Source: Morinoia aosen (Eukaryota; Arthropoda; Malacostraca; Amphipoda; Talitridae). From it: a stretch of 64,000 nucleotides of DNA. The notes under the pieces are model-generated. The model made no database searches and was not told where the DNA came from. It was given only the letters and a program-made list of their open reading frames with translations. The stretch spans positions 13,148,058 to 13,212,057 of the forward strand of contig CM059576.1 of NCBI GenBank assembly GCA_030386875.1. Reading direction: 5' to 3'. Each line of letters opens with the position of its first letter. Within the stretch, counting starts at the first letter, position 1. Below are positions 11,666 through 22,282 of this stretch, piece by piece. The position numbers and the translations under genes were made by a program.

Positions 11666-12465
11666 ATGATTATGGGTGCGTGACATCCGATACGTTTTCC
11701 TTTTAACTCTTGTAATTTTAAATATAAAGAAATTCGTCATGACTCCAAGTTTTATTGCATCTTTATGGCTTTCGAAATGTATCTTAAGAATAGTACCAGC
11801 TTCTACACTTTTAAAATTCGGCACTCTTGAAAAACTAGTGATCAAGAGAATAAAGGATATGTGCCATCTAACGTTTAACGAAGTGTGTTTGCAATATATA
11901 TATACACACTAATTGAGTAAATATTGTTATTCGATTACTTTATTTCCAACGTTATATTACATTATTATATGAATTTTTACCCGATATGAATTAAGTTTGT
12001 CCATCACAATTACCATTTACCAATTACCATATGCATAGAGACACAGCTCTGCAGACTGCAAAGATATAAGATTGCGAAGAGAATTGCTATGCTTGTTAAT
12101 TCATAGTAAGTTGTTTTAGCAGCAGATGTGGATGTAGAAAGAGAAACACAGTAGTCCTGTTGTTGCAGTCTAGTCTAGAAGAAGGAGGAAGAATTCAGAA
12201 GTCTACATAATCAAATAGTCAAACTGCATTTGTTTCTTAGTTTTGTTTTCTACTTTGGATATGGAATTCATGGAGATATATTAGTCCCTCGAGTTTTTTG
12301 TTTTTCAATGCCTCTTTTGTTTTCAATGCCATTACCAGTGTTAGCTGTTGGCATTTCTAGGATTGATGTTACAGGACCAAACTCCTGCTCGAGGGCCTCT
12401 CGTGCAATGCCTGTCTTCTGCATTTGCCCTTCTCAACACCCCCCCTCTCACCGCTGGCTGCGTCT
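11666..12465. other. No recognisable gene
   Basis: AT-rich sequence with no long frame, no terminal repeats and no RNA gene that I can recognise. A pyrimidine-rich patch near 12415-12455 precedes the 48-bp minisatellite and could be intronic if the exon at 14525 is real. Confidence 0.5.
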
Positions 12466-12586
12466 CGAGTGACTCGTGGAGAGCAACTTTGTAATCCCAT
12501 TGTTTTGTTCCAGCGAGGGACTCGTGGAGAGCAACTTTGTGATCCCATTGTTTTGTTCCAGCAAGTGACTCGTGGAGAGCAACTTT
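12466..12586 (+). repeat. 48-bp minisatellite, left part (2.5 copies)
   Basis: Units at 12466-12513, 12514-12561 and a 25-base partial unit to 12586. The unit begins CGAGTGACTCGTGGAG and ends CATTGTTTTGTTCCAG. The array continues, in register apart from one base, at 14311-14524 after an inserted LINE. Confidence 0.95.
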
Positions 12587-13850
12587 CCTCACTCGCTAAG
12601 TTGAATCCAGTGCACCATGCAGCTATCAGGCTAAGCACTGGTACTTTTCGATCCTCACCCTCTTACAGCCTGTGCGTGGAGAGTGGAGAGCCACCCCTGT
12701 GGCTCCGACGTGTGCAACTAACCTTGCAGTACCTAGCCAGGTTGGAGCAAGTCCCTTTTTCTCCTGCATGGGCCAGTGTGCACGCGCCCCTTGTCAACAC
12801 CTGCCTTTTCCACATTTCATACCCGCATCTGGGGATTACCCAGCGATTACGGCCGCAATGCAATTGAGACCCATGCGTATACTCCCAGTACTCTTGGACA
12901 ACTCTGCGACATGGTGCGTCCCTATAGAAAGTTTTTGCCCAGGATGCCGGATGCCCAAGAAGGAATCCATGCCCGATCACATCCTGAAGGGAAATTTCAT
13001 TGACCCTGTACTTGAAAAGCACGCAAACTCCGTGAAGTTGTACACCTACGGATCCAAAACGGGAGACGCCGTGGGATGTGCCGCCGTGTCTGGAGAAAGG
13101 GTCAGTGCAAGGAAACTACTCCCAGAGTCATCAATTTTCACAGCAGAATTGTACGGTGTGATGGAGGCACTGAAATTGATTGAGGGCTACCCATGTGGCT
13201 CTTTTACAATTTTTGTTGACTCGAAAAGCGTAATCGAGGCCATGCAAATGTATAATAGCACACATCCACTCATTGCTGAGATTCTCGTAATGTTAATAAA
13301 CCTTGCGAGTAGACGTAAGAGTGTCATGTTACGCTGGGTGCCCGGACATGTGGGAGTATCGGGTAATGAGCGAGCTGCGGAGATAAATGTGGAAACGTTG
13401 AACTTGATGGTCCCGTTCCGAGACTACTACCCTCGGATAAAGGCTGCAATGAGAAGTTTGTGGCAACAGAAGTGGGATAAAACAATTAATAATAAATTAA
13501 GAAGTATTAAAGCCACCGTGCGTGAGTGGATATCTTCTAGTTGTCGCCCTCGTCGGATGGAGGTGATACTCTGCAGCTTTTATATTGGCCATACCCGATT
13601 GACGCACGGGCACTTGATGGAGCGACAGCCACAGCCACGATGTGAGCGGTGCCACGTTCCTCTGACTGTCAAACACTTTCTTGTTGAGTGCCCTCGAAAT
13701 GCTGCTGCCAGGAATGTGTGTTTCCCGAGACTGCGAGGTCCTAATGAGGATGTAATGATCGGAATGCTCGTGGAAATTTTACGCTCAACTTTCGATGTGT
13801 CAGCGCTTAAAATGTTCCTAGAGAAGTGTAATTTGATGTCAGAAATTTAA
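12587..13850 (+). pseudogene. LINE ORF2 C-terminus: RT thumb, RNase H, C-terminal zinc-like motif
   Basis: The first frame (to about 12770) reads LNPVHHAAIRLSTGTFRSSP and VESGEPPLWLRR, the usual sequence after the RT palm in I-group LINEs. Coding then moves to the frame that stays open to 13850, so at least one frameshift lies between about 12770 and 12990. RNase H motifs follow: YTYGSK at about residue 125 of that frame (normally YTDGSK, so the first catalytic Asp is Tyr), ELYGVMEALK, IFVDSKSVIEAM and WVPGHVGVSGNERAAE. The C-terminus has CERCHVPLTVKHFLVEC, the conserved CCHC-like cluster. The element is dead: truncated, frameshifted and with an altered catalytic residue. Confidence 0.88.
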
Positions 13851-14310
13851 CCAGAGAAAGAACAGCGTAAGCAAGGAACTTCTTCACATCTGAGATGTGG
13901 AAGACTAAACTGCAATATGGCCGGGCGCGCTGCGTAGATGCCTCTGGGGGTTTGAGAGTGGGTAAGGCGCTCGGCCATAAATGGGTGGGCAGCTGAAATC
14001 CCCTATGGGGCCTTTGGCTGCCCGTGCTAACGGAGTGTGCGTGGATCTGTAGATGATCTCTTCAAAGATCAACTGGGCTCTTATAAGATGACAAAATGTG
14101 GGTGGCAATTAAAGCGGATTTTACGATGGATGTTGCTATGTCTCCATTATGGTAATTGTGATAAACTTTGAATGGAGATTATATAATGTGCCTTTGCTGA
14201 AATGATGTGAATGTTGTATTTTTTGAACTGTGAGACCTGCGGCGCGAAATAGTACGAATTACTGAAGCGCTAGCAAATCGATGCTAATACTACTACTACT
14301 TCTACTATTC
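12587..14310 (+). mobile_element. 5'-truncated I-group LINE inserted in the minisatellite
   Basis: The sequence between the two array parts encodes the end of a LINE reverse transcriptase and an RNase H domain. About 450 bp of 3' untranslated region follow, ending in a short (ACT)n-like tail at about 14286-14306. The flanks join almost exactly in phase with the 48-bp unit (one G missing), and I see no target duplication. A C-terminal RNase H with a following CCHC-like cluster places it in the I/Nimb/LOA-like group of LINEs rather than CR1 or Jockey. Confidence 0.85.
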
Positions 14311-14524
14311 TAATCCCATTGTTTTGTTCCAGCGAGTGACTCGTGGAGAGCAACTTTGTGATCCCATTGTTTTGTTCCAGCGAGTGACTCGTGGAGAGCA
14401 GCTTTGTAATCCCATTGTTTTGTTCCAGCGAGTGACTCGTGGAGAGCAACTTTGTAATCCCATTGTTTTGTTCCAGCGAGTGACTCGTGGAGAGCAACTT
14501 TGTAATCCCATTGTTTTGTTCCAG
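14311..14524 (+). repeat. 48-bp minisatellite, right part (about 4.5 copies)
   Basis: Starts with a partial unit (14311-14332), followed by full units at 14333, 14381, 14429 and 14477, each 48 bp and nearly identical. 48 is a multiple of three, so the array is open in several frames on both strands. Each unit ends TTTTGTTCCAG, a good 3' splice-site sequence. The last unit ends at 14524 directly before the probable exon. Confidence 0.95.
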
Positions 14525-14723
14525 CGAGTGCCGCGTGTACCTGCCGAAGTACGACGGTCGGCAAATGAGCTACCCAAGTGATCTGTTCTTCGTGTTTGCT
14601 GAGCTTGGCAGGAAGTTCTCCACACAACACCGCCTGTACCTTTCAGTTGATGATAGATTGAAGCCTGACTATAGCAAAGCGGCTGAGGCTCAGAAGATCG
14701 CCCTGGAATTCTGGGACTTCTGA
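14525..14723 (+). CDS. Probable terminal exon of an unidentified host gene
   Basis: After the last TTTTGTTCCAG the sequence stops matching the minisatellite after CGAGTG and becomes GC-richer with a coding look. It stays open for 65 codons to a TGA at 14721-14723. The product begins ECRVYLPKYDGRQMSYP and ends AQKIALEFWDF, with one base of the preceding codon before the first full codon. It is rich in charged and aromatic residues without low complexity, which suggests a globular domain end. I do not recognise the protein family. No other exon of this gene was found in the window; upstream exons would lie beyond the transposon-filled stretch. It could instead be a retro-copied fragment. The splice-site position is an inference from sequence context. 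Confidence 0.45.
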
Positions 14724-15312
14724 ATTCGGTCACAATTGTGATCACGTGGCGACATGCTAGTCACCTACACGTGGTGCGGTGTTGTGTGCGCTGGTAAACT
14801 GCTCCAGCATTTCCTCACTTAGTTTTTATGTCATTTATTTATTCATTTACATTTATTCTTGTTTCTTACATAAAATCGCAATTTTCATTCATTTTTGTAC
14901 TTCCTTTAAGCTTGAAATCCCAATTGCAGTAATGGTTAAATTATTGTTCATCCTTTTTATTAATTAGTGGTCATTTTAATCATTTCTAAGACTATTAATT
15001 ATTAAATCACTTGTGTACGCGACCGTTCAAAAATGACGGGAGTCGAAAGTTACTTTAGAGAAATCCTCCAGATGTGATCACAAACAAATATATCCATCCT
15101 AATAGTACCTGCGATTGAAATATTATTGTACTTGTGCACTGGTAAAACTCGTATCACAGATACAGTCATTAAGCATCCTGAAGAACGTGACAAACACTTG
15201 CATCAACCGGCCAACAACTGTGTATTATTATTTACTAACAGGACCCGTAGAATTTCCACGGACAATGTTATCGTTAGGCTAGGTAGACGGAAAAAAATTC
15301 GGTCAACATTAC

Positions 15313-15395
15313 CTAACAAATTCCAACCTAACCCATCCTATCCTAGCATATCCTAACCTAATCTGATCTTATCCTAACATGACTTAACCTATCCT
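15313..15395 (+). repeat. Degenerate CCTAA/TCCTA-rich patch
   Basis: Irregular repetition of CCTAACC, TCCTATCC and TCCTAACC. It resembles the arthropod telomere repeat CCTAA only loosely and is too imperfect to be called telomeric. A decayed simple repeat is the safest reading. Confidence 0.5.
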
Positions 15396-16180
15396 GTCCA
15401 ATGCATGTAAAAGCGATCTTTTAATGTAAACACTCAGGAATTCGGTCTCCATGAAACCAAAAACTCGTGTGAGAGCCTAACAGCCGGACTAAGTAACTCA
15501 GTAACTAACAGACAATAACAGTAAGACTAAGTAACTCAGTAACAGGCAGAATATTATGTAGAAAAATATTTACAAGCCAAAAAGTTTCGAAAAAATTACT
15601 ATATCTTTCAATTTTTCATCGCGATAAGCAACAATTTCTTGATAGAAGATTAATTTTTCATCCAGTATTTTTTGCCTACAACAAAAATGAACAGATACCA
15701 TGTTTTTTATATCATTTAAATGTTATCTATGATGCAAACAAAGCATGCAGATTCCCACTGTAATAACACAAGAACATCACTGAGATTCTGCACAAAAAAT
15801 ATTCATTTATAAATTTACGAAGGCCATGAATTTCAACATATGTCGTTGATTTTTTATTTGTTCATTTTTTGTTACCTAAATTCGCAATTTGGGTTCATTG
15901 CTGATGTTTTTTAGCTTCTATTCATTTCTCACAAATATTTTATTGTATCAGGTGAATTTCTCACAATATTGCTGTTTCTGTGTGCAGCGTCATTTCATCC
16001 TCGTACGTAAATTTCCCATTCCCTTCATTTCTGTGAAGTTCTGCTGCTCGACTGAACATGAAACAGGGAGTGTAGACCTCAATTGTGCCTTGTGGCACAC
16101 CAATAATGTCAGGATGTTGGCTTAATGTTTGGGTGGTGACCTGTGTTACACCAATAATTTCAATAACTATCATTCAATAT

Positions 16181-16258
16181 TTAGTTGTAATAATATTGTC
16201 TAAATTCAGAAGATGGTGGCTTCTTATAATATTTTGAATAGTTTTCTGTTCATCTGAA
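16181..16258 (+). repeat. Dispersed direct repeat, copy 1 of 2
   Basis: About 70 bp, centred on AGAAGATGGTGGCTTCTTAT, repeated at 16841-16912 with about 80% identity. A shorter match to GATGGTGGCATCTTGT occurs at 17991. Origin unknown. Confidence 0.6.
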
Positions 16259-16840
16259 GGGTGCTTACACAACAAAAGACTGAAAGCGAGAAAGAAAGAT
16301 GTCAGGCGAGATCTATCACGCACCAAAAGACGGCTAGTTTGCTCCAGAATGTCATGAGGAGAGGTCGATAACAGAAACAAGCAGTACAAGCATGTGTTTG
16401 AAACGTTGGGTTTCATTCCTACTTTATCCCATTGCTTTGAAACGTAATCTGTCTTTTGAGTTCCAAAGGCACCGTACCGCCTAAACTTCGGATATAAGTT
16501 CAGTCCATGCTAGAGGAATTGAGCAGCACACCTCCCTTGTTGACAACTCACCGCGCACTGCCAGACGCAGCTAGAGGCTTCCCGCTGCAGTCAAAGTGTT
16601 CATTAAGTTGAGTTACATTTAATTAGCAGTTAGTTCAGACCTATTTATCCTTCAGGTTATGTTCAATGCTGCTTCAGCAATTGGATGTGTAGCCCATTTG
16701 AGCGTTCTTTTGTGTTCCTGCAAACACAAAGTTGGGGAAGAGCTCAAAACGCTGAGGTGATGTATTTCTACGGAGTATTTTATTCTTGCTCTGCATTTTG
16801 TGTGTGTTTGTAGTGAAAACACATTTTATGCGACCTTTTA

Positions 16841-16912
16841 ATATTGTTTGAATTTTGTCTAAAGTGAGAAGATGGTGGCGTCTTATATTTTGAATAACTA
16901 TGTTCATCTTAA
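16841..16912 (+). repeat. Dispersed direct repeat, copy 2 of 2
   Basis: Matches 16181-16258, including AAGATGGTGGCGTCTTATAT and the following TTTTGAATA and GTTCATCT. No coding potential seen. Confidence 0.6.
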
Positions 16913-17130
16913 CACAAGCTTAGGCAGGTGAAACTCAAGTTCAATATTCAACTTGAATTTAACGTCAATGACAGTAGGAAATGTTGAAAAAAAGCAAACG
17001 TTGACTTTTTTGTAATTTCATTAAGTATTTATGAAAAGCGAGTTTTGTTTCCAGAGAAGGTTTGCTGCGCCTCGTCTGCACGTCCCAATCTGAGGAGGAT
17101 GTTGTGTGTGCAGTTCTTCTTGAAACACAT

Positions 17131-17347
17131 CTTGTAGCGCTCCTTGTAAACACGCCTCACATCTTGTAGCGCTCCTTGTAAACACGCCTCACATCTTGTA
17201 GCGCTCCTTGTAAGCACGCCTCACATCTTGTAGCTCTCCTTGTAAACACGCCTCACATCTTGTAGCGCTCCTTGTAAACACGCCTCACATCTTGTAGCGC
17301 TCCTTGTAAACATGCCTCACATCTTGTAGCGCTCCTTGTAAACAAAT
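17131..17347 (-). repeat. 32-bp minisatellite, about 6.8 copies
   Basis: Units begin CTTGTAGCGCTCCTTGTAAA at 17131, 17163, 17195, 17227, 17259, 17291 and 17323, exactly 32 bp apart with rare substitutions. Because 32 is not a multiple of three, open minus frames cycle through three readings of the unit. Several minus-strand frames run through it and into non-repeat sequence up to about 17527, but I do not recognise a product. Confidence 0.95.
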
Positions 17348-17536
17348 CTCGGTACAGTTTTCTCGTGTTGCAGCAGTGCGGTAGCATAGATCCAGCCTGT
17401 GATGAAAGTCGCTGTGCACATTTGTTGTCTTAGTTTTGTTGCACATCGCGGTGCAGTGCGTGGCCTTGTTGCTGAGTTGCGTGAGGCAGGAGCCGTGCAC
17501 GGTGCCAAATGCAGCGGAGGCTGGCATTGCTTGTAG

Positions 17537-18202
17537 TTGTCAGTCATATTTGTTTTCTGTGTTCTACTATGCACTGGAATTATTTATTATAAAAGTACAA
17601 GTACAGCAAGACCCTCGAACACCCAATATGGAGAGCTGGACAAAGTGAGGGAAGCGTTTTGGCGAATGAAAGTTTCATTGTTCAATGAAGTCAGCCAATG
17701 GGATTCTTCTCTCACATCTCTATGGGGACTTGGTGCTGCTCCGGAATGTGAAGGATGGCTGAGTATTGACATCACAATAAAAGAGAGCGCCGTGAACGCA
17801 ACTCTTCTCGCTAAAGTCAGCGCAACGCACATTCTGGTACGTCTGCCTCCTGTACGGTGGTGTACGATAACATCAAATGCAGGAACGCCGAACACATTCG
17901 AAGCACCATATTCAGAGCTGCTACAAATAAAGCGCAGGCTCCTAAGTAACGAAGAGAGTGGAACTCAAGGAAGAGGAAATGTGGTGATGGTGGCATCTTG
18001 TGGCCCTCGAGGCGGGAATGCGCTCCTGTGTTACAGCCGTGGCTGCTCGCCGCTGCAACACTCGCTGCAGGAGGCTGTTATGGGTTCCGTTTGTGGGCGT
18101 GGCCCCAAATGTGACGAGTGTGTGCAGGCAACGGTCAGCTGCAGGCGCCTCAATAGATGGTGTTTGCTGCTGTTCCTTCTAATGATTTGTAATGTTAAGT
18201 AG
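17537..18202 (+). CDS. Unassigned 221-codon ORF with hydrophobic N-terminus
   Basis: The frame is open from 17537 to a TAG at 18200-18202. The N-terminus (VIFVFCVLLCTGIIYY) could be a signal anchor. A mixed region follows with WDSSLTSLWGLG, then a cysteine-rich C-terminal third (about 10 Cys among the last 70 residues) that ends in a second hydrophobic stretch (WCLLLFLLMIC). GC content is higher than in the neighbouring sequence. I recognise no family, motif or transposon domain. It may be a real exon, a piece of an unknown repeat, or a chance ORF; splice signals were not evident. Confidence 0.2.
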   Translation: MSVIFVFCVLLCTGIIYYKSTSTARPSNTQYGELDKVREAFWRMKVSLFNEVSQWDSSLTSLWGLGAAPECEGWLSIDITIKESAVNATLLAKVSATHILVRLPPVRWCTITSNAGTPNTFEAPYSELLQIKRRLLSNEESGTQGRGNVVMVASCGPRGGNALLCYSRGCSPLQHSLQEAVMGSVCGRGPKCDECVQATVSCRRLNRWCLLLFLLMICNVK

Positions 18203-19520
18203 ACAAGTAATGGGAGCTTTCCATTACTGTTAAGTGTTAGGTGTTCATTATCTGATTTTGTTTCTTTATTTTTGCTGTGTTTTTGTGAAGGAATAATTCC
18301 TCAATGCACAGGTTTTTCTCCCACTATGTCACTTAGGTTTACAGTAAAACTCGAGTGGTATTTCTTGGCAGAGCTATTCTTGGACATGATATAACCGAGT
18401 GTTGATTTGGTGGGTGTTGCTGCATTGTTCAGTTCTGCTTTGCCTGTATGTATTTTGTTGCTTTAGGCTAAATATTCATAATGTTGTGATATGGTCTTTT
18501 GGCACGTTGGTTTCTCATTTCTTATTTGATGATTGAGTTCTCTTTTCCAATTTTGCATCACTTCAAGACCTTTCATAACAGAAATTTTTCCAAAGTTGTC
18601 CATTTGAATTTGCTGCCCAATGATTTGGTTTGAGTTGAATTTTCTTCATATTCATTACATTGTTCATTTTCTCAGTTTCTTTGTCAATTTTTGTCAATGC
18701 ATTTACCTTGTTTGGTTTGAGTTAATTCGCAGTATATTTGTTCTCTGTTTTTACTTTACTTTGGTGTTTAATTTTCAAGAATCTAAATGGACTGAAATGG
18801 TTTGTTTTCTGTTACGTGCAGTTTTTTTAATTTTACTGTTTTCTGGGCGTTATTTATAGTGGCTTCTCAAGATCTGTCGTTATTGATTCCAAGCTCTCAA
18901 TTTTTTGCATCCCGGACCACCTGTGCCACAATAAACCATCACTTTCCAAAAGCAAGTTTTATTACTCCCTCTCTGTGGGGCCAAACATAGCTAATTTGGT
19001 GATGTGCAAATACCGGTTCTCCATCCTCTCACAACTTCTGCAGCTGCGCAGTCCTCTTTCAACATCAAATCTCAGGTTGGGTAGGTCTGCGTGCAGCGCT
19101 CCCGACCTCATGCACGCGTATCTATGATACTGTATCTGTCCAATTCTGTCCTTATTTTCGCGCGGTGCTCCTTGCCGCCACTGCAGCGCGGGGTGGAGGA
19201 AAATAATAAGAAATGACATTTCGTTCAGCAAAGTTTATAAATAAAGTCAATACTTTAGTTATTCCAAGTTTATTGGAATAAAATAGTCCGTTCTCTACTT
19301 CAATATAAGTATCGTATCAGATATTAGAATATAATAGTGGCTACATAAATTGACAGCAAACAATTCAAATGCTTTTATAGAATCGAATATCTGTTGCGTT
19401 TCGAAAGTATGAGAAGATAAACACTGCTGAATAGGCTAAAGAGAAGACGCTGATACCGGAAAGATTTATAGGATTTAAGCCGTCTCATTGACACGTGAGC
19501 CTGCACGGCTGCTCACTGAT
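18203..19520. other. No recognisable gene
   Basis: T-rich sequence to about 18960, then a GC-richer 270-bp patch (18962-19231) that is open on the minus strand without a recognisable product. AT-rich sequence follows up to the hAT element. No repeats or RNA genes recognised. Confidence 0.45.
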
Positions 19521-19942
19521 GACTAGGGATGTGACATCAAGCATATTGCATACATATGCTTTTGAGCATTTTTAGATCGCATAAAAAATGCCCGCAAGCA
19601 TATATGCAGTGTTTGTATTTTAAGCATATACGCATATTTTCTCGGAACAGCATAAAATATGACGAACATGCATGAATAACTTAAGTCGCAGTACACCGAA
19701 ACCTAGTAAAACATTACTGTCAAATTCTCATCATTTTTCACCAAATTTTATACAATAAATTCTTTTGTATAACTAGAACAAAGTTTAAATTGAAATTATT
19801 CGCAAACCAATTAAAATTGTAAAGTGCTATAGCTACTCAAGAAGATTATTTAAATTCCGCAGGAAATAGCATAGAGTTTTCTTCTCATAGTTACCTTATG
19901 AAGTGCATTTGGGATTAGTACGGCTAGTAGTGATCTACAGCC

Positions 19943-22150
19943 ATGCCTGAGATGAACAGGTCAAAACCATCATTCCTAGACTACTCCAAGGAATTTGAAA
20001 AATTTCAAGCCTAGGAAGGATTTCTTCATTGCATTTATTGCGAGAAACATGTAAAATATACGGCTGTTGTTCCCATTCAGAACATGTTTGAAAATTTTGG
20101 CATAATACAAGATTTTATTTGCTATATATTGTCACTTAAAAAGAACCATGTTGGATTCAGTGCACACTTCATCAGATTATTGTTATCGAAGGGCATGAGT
20201 TGTTCCTGCATAACTACTTGCAATGTCTGAAATGGGAAGAAACTTTATTTAAAACTGCGACTATATAAAATATACAAAGAAAATGCAGGAAATAAACCTA
20301 AAAGGTTTCGGATATTGCGCTTTGGCATTCGATACGTACATGGTACATATCGGACTTTGTATGAGTCAGTAGTTTCATTTTGAATGTTTTTTATCCGTGT
20401 CCTGTTCGCGGAGATGTTTGGTAACTCAACATTTGAGAACTGCAGAGCATGCAAGAAGGAATGCCCTTCACCAGGAAAGTCGTAACAATATTTCTGGAAT
20501 ATCTGCTCACATCCACAGTCAACCCGTTCAATCTGAGCCGGAGGAACCTGAGTCTGGGAATCCCGTATTAAGTCGAATGGAATCTGGCGGAAAGGGGTCT
20601 GGCGAAAATGGATTTAGCCAATCAGAATTTAGTCGACCAGGATGTACTCAACCAGAGCTAATCAACCTGGCCCGAGTGAGCCAGGGCCGAGTGAACGTGG
20701 ATCTGGCAACCCTGACCTGGCAGTTCCGATGCTCACATAAGCAGTACAAGCCTAACAAGTCAGACACTCACCACATCTTCGCGCAGTGTCCGCAAAAGAT
20801 GCTCCACATTCAATGCAGAGTTGTGTACCGCCTTAGTTTCTAGTGACATAACTCTTCACAAATTGAGCAATGTTGATTTCAGGAACTTTCATTGTAAGTA
20901 CACCGGCAAAGAGATTCCAGATCAAACCCCATTGAGGAAATATTACTTCTCAGATATGTATAAGAATAAGTTGAATTGCCCTCGACAAAAAACTGCCGGT
21001 CGCAAAATACAAACCTCGGGGATGAAAATACTGATGTTGGACAACGATACATTGCTTGTTTTGTGTTCGGTGCTTTGGATGTTCACTGAACATCCAAAAC
21101 ATTTGCCCCGTTCTGACTGAACATTGTTCAGTCAGAACGGGGCAAATTCTACTCGGCTAACATTGGAATTTTACCAGCCGTCAACCATTCGTCTGTGGCC
21201 GCATTTCTCACAGAATCTCTCCAAGTTATATGACAAGTACGAAAATCCCGAGCAAATCCTGTACGAAAACGTACTTATCGTTTGTACAGATGCTGCAGCG
21301 TGCAAGATAAAAAGCTATATGAACGTAATATATCTGAAGAGGTCAGTTGTTTGCTTTAATCGCAACTTGATTAGAAATTTTTCTCGTTTTTAAATTTCTA
21401 TATGAACGTATTACAAGTTCTCTTTCCAAAAATGATCCACACAACCTGTATAGCTCAGTCTCCACAGATTGGCGGAATTAGTGAGAGCAAGCTATCCTGA
21501 TGGGAATCGATTTATATCTGCGGCGAGAAGCGCATTCGTCAGAGCACCTCAGAGAGTGGAACGATTCAAGGAACTTTCTCCGAACACTCCCCTTCCTCCA
21601 ACACCAATTGTGACAAGATGGGGTACTTGGTTGAACGCTGTCCAATATTTCACTATGCATTACGATGAAGTACACCCTGTGTTCATGTCCTTTGAACAAG
21701 ATGAAGCGCATAGCATCAAAGAGCGCCAGAACCTAATGGAAGACTCTCAATTACCATTAAGTCTTGCATTCATTGATAGTACATTTTTATGGTAACCTCT
21801 ACTATCAAGGAGCTATTAACACAGGGACTTCCTACTTCGAGAGCAATAAAATGAGTCGATATCGTAGAGGAAACCTTGAAGAACAGATATGATACAAGGT
21901 ATATCAAAAGTTAAAATACATTTTGGTGATAAACAAAGGGTTTGAAAAGATAAAAACAATCAATTCAATTTAGACTTGTGAGATCCATGACGCAATGGAT
22001 AAATTCATTATGGAATATTCCCCTTCCAAACTTACTTGCTTCACCTTTGCTCCTTGTGTTTCTTATGATGTCGAGCGGATGTGTTCTCAATATAAAACTT
22101 ATATTGAGACTTATATAAACTTATTTAAAAATATGAAAGCCGAAGCGTCC
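19943..22150 (+). pseudogene. hAT transposase pseudogene (BED finger to dimerisation region)
   Basis: Pieces in order: a BED-type zinc finger start (FLHCIYCEKHVKY at about 20020-20060); its second half (VTQHLRTAEHARRNAL near 20409-20460) after about 330 bp that may be an intron or insertion; DITLHKLSNVDFRNFHCKYT and LRKYYFSDMYKNKLN (20840-20975); VNHSSVAAFLTESL and a TDAA motif (21180-21300); LPPTPIVTRWGTWLNAVQYF (about 21590-21650); and the C-terminal dimerisation-type region FTFAPCVSYDVERMCSQYK (22040-22100). This is the CGGBP1-like hAT pattern widespread in arthropods. The frame is broken many times, including an in-frame TAG near 20012. It is not expected to be active. Confidence 0.85.
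21075..21147. repeat. Two adjacent perfect palindromes with 1-base spacers
   Basis: First palindrome: arms 21074-21085 and 21087-21098 (TTTGGATGTTCA and its complement) around a single C. Second: 23-base arms 21101-21123 and 21125-21147 around a single T, containing GCCCCGTTCTGACTGAACA. They lie inside the hAT transposase reading and look like inverted copies of both flanks. Confidence 0.95.
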
Positions 22151-22282
22151 ATATTTTATGCTGCAAATGCGCTACAAAAATCAGCAAATTTGCAGCCCAT
22201 TTTCACATCAATAGTCATAAAAATCTGTTTCTTATCTGCAAAAAATCAGGGCCGTATGTTATTCTGTTTCATGTGCTTATAA

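Larger units (their letters stand above)
14724..17130. other. No recognisable gene; probable 3' flank and AT-rich spacer
   Basis: The first few hundred bases could be the 3' UTR of the exon at 14525. Small direct repeats (GACTAAGTAACTCAGTAAC at about 15486 and 15526) and a CCTAA-rich patch are present. I see no transposase, RT or RNA gene. Confidence 0.45.
19525..22280 (+). mobile_element. Decayed hAT transposon, CGGBP1-like transposase family
   Basis: The region starts with CTAGGGATGTGACATC and a subterminal cluster of GCATAT/ATATGC motifs (19540-19670), a common layout for hAT ends. The transposase-like coding pieces follow in order over 2.2 kb. The 3' end was not identified, so the right border is approximate. 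Internal scars include a palindromic insertion at 21075-21147 and a 70-bp insertion flanked by 13-bp repeats at 21315-21410. Confidence 0.75.

Noticed and set aside
15313-15395. Telomeric CCTAA array
   Set aside because: Too irregular; only a few perfect CCTAA units, no tandem register.
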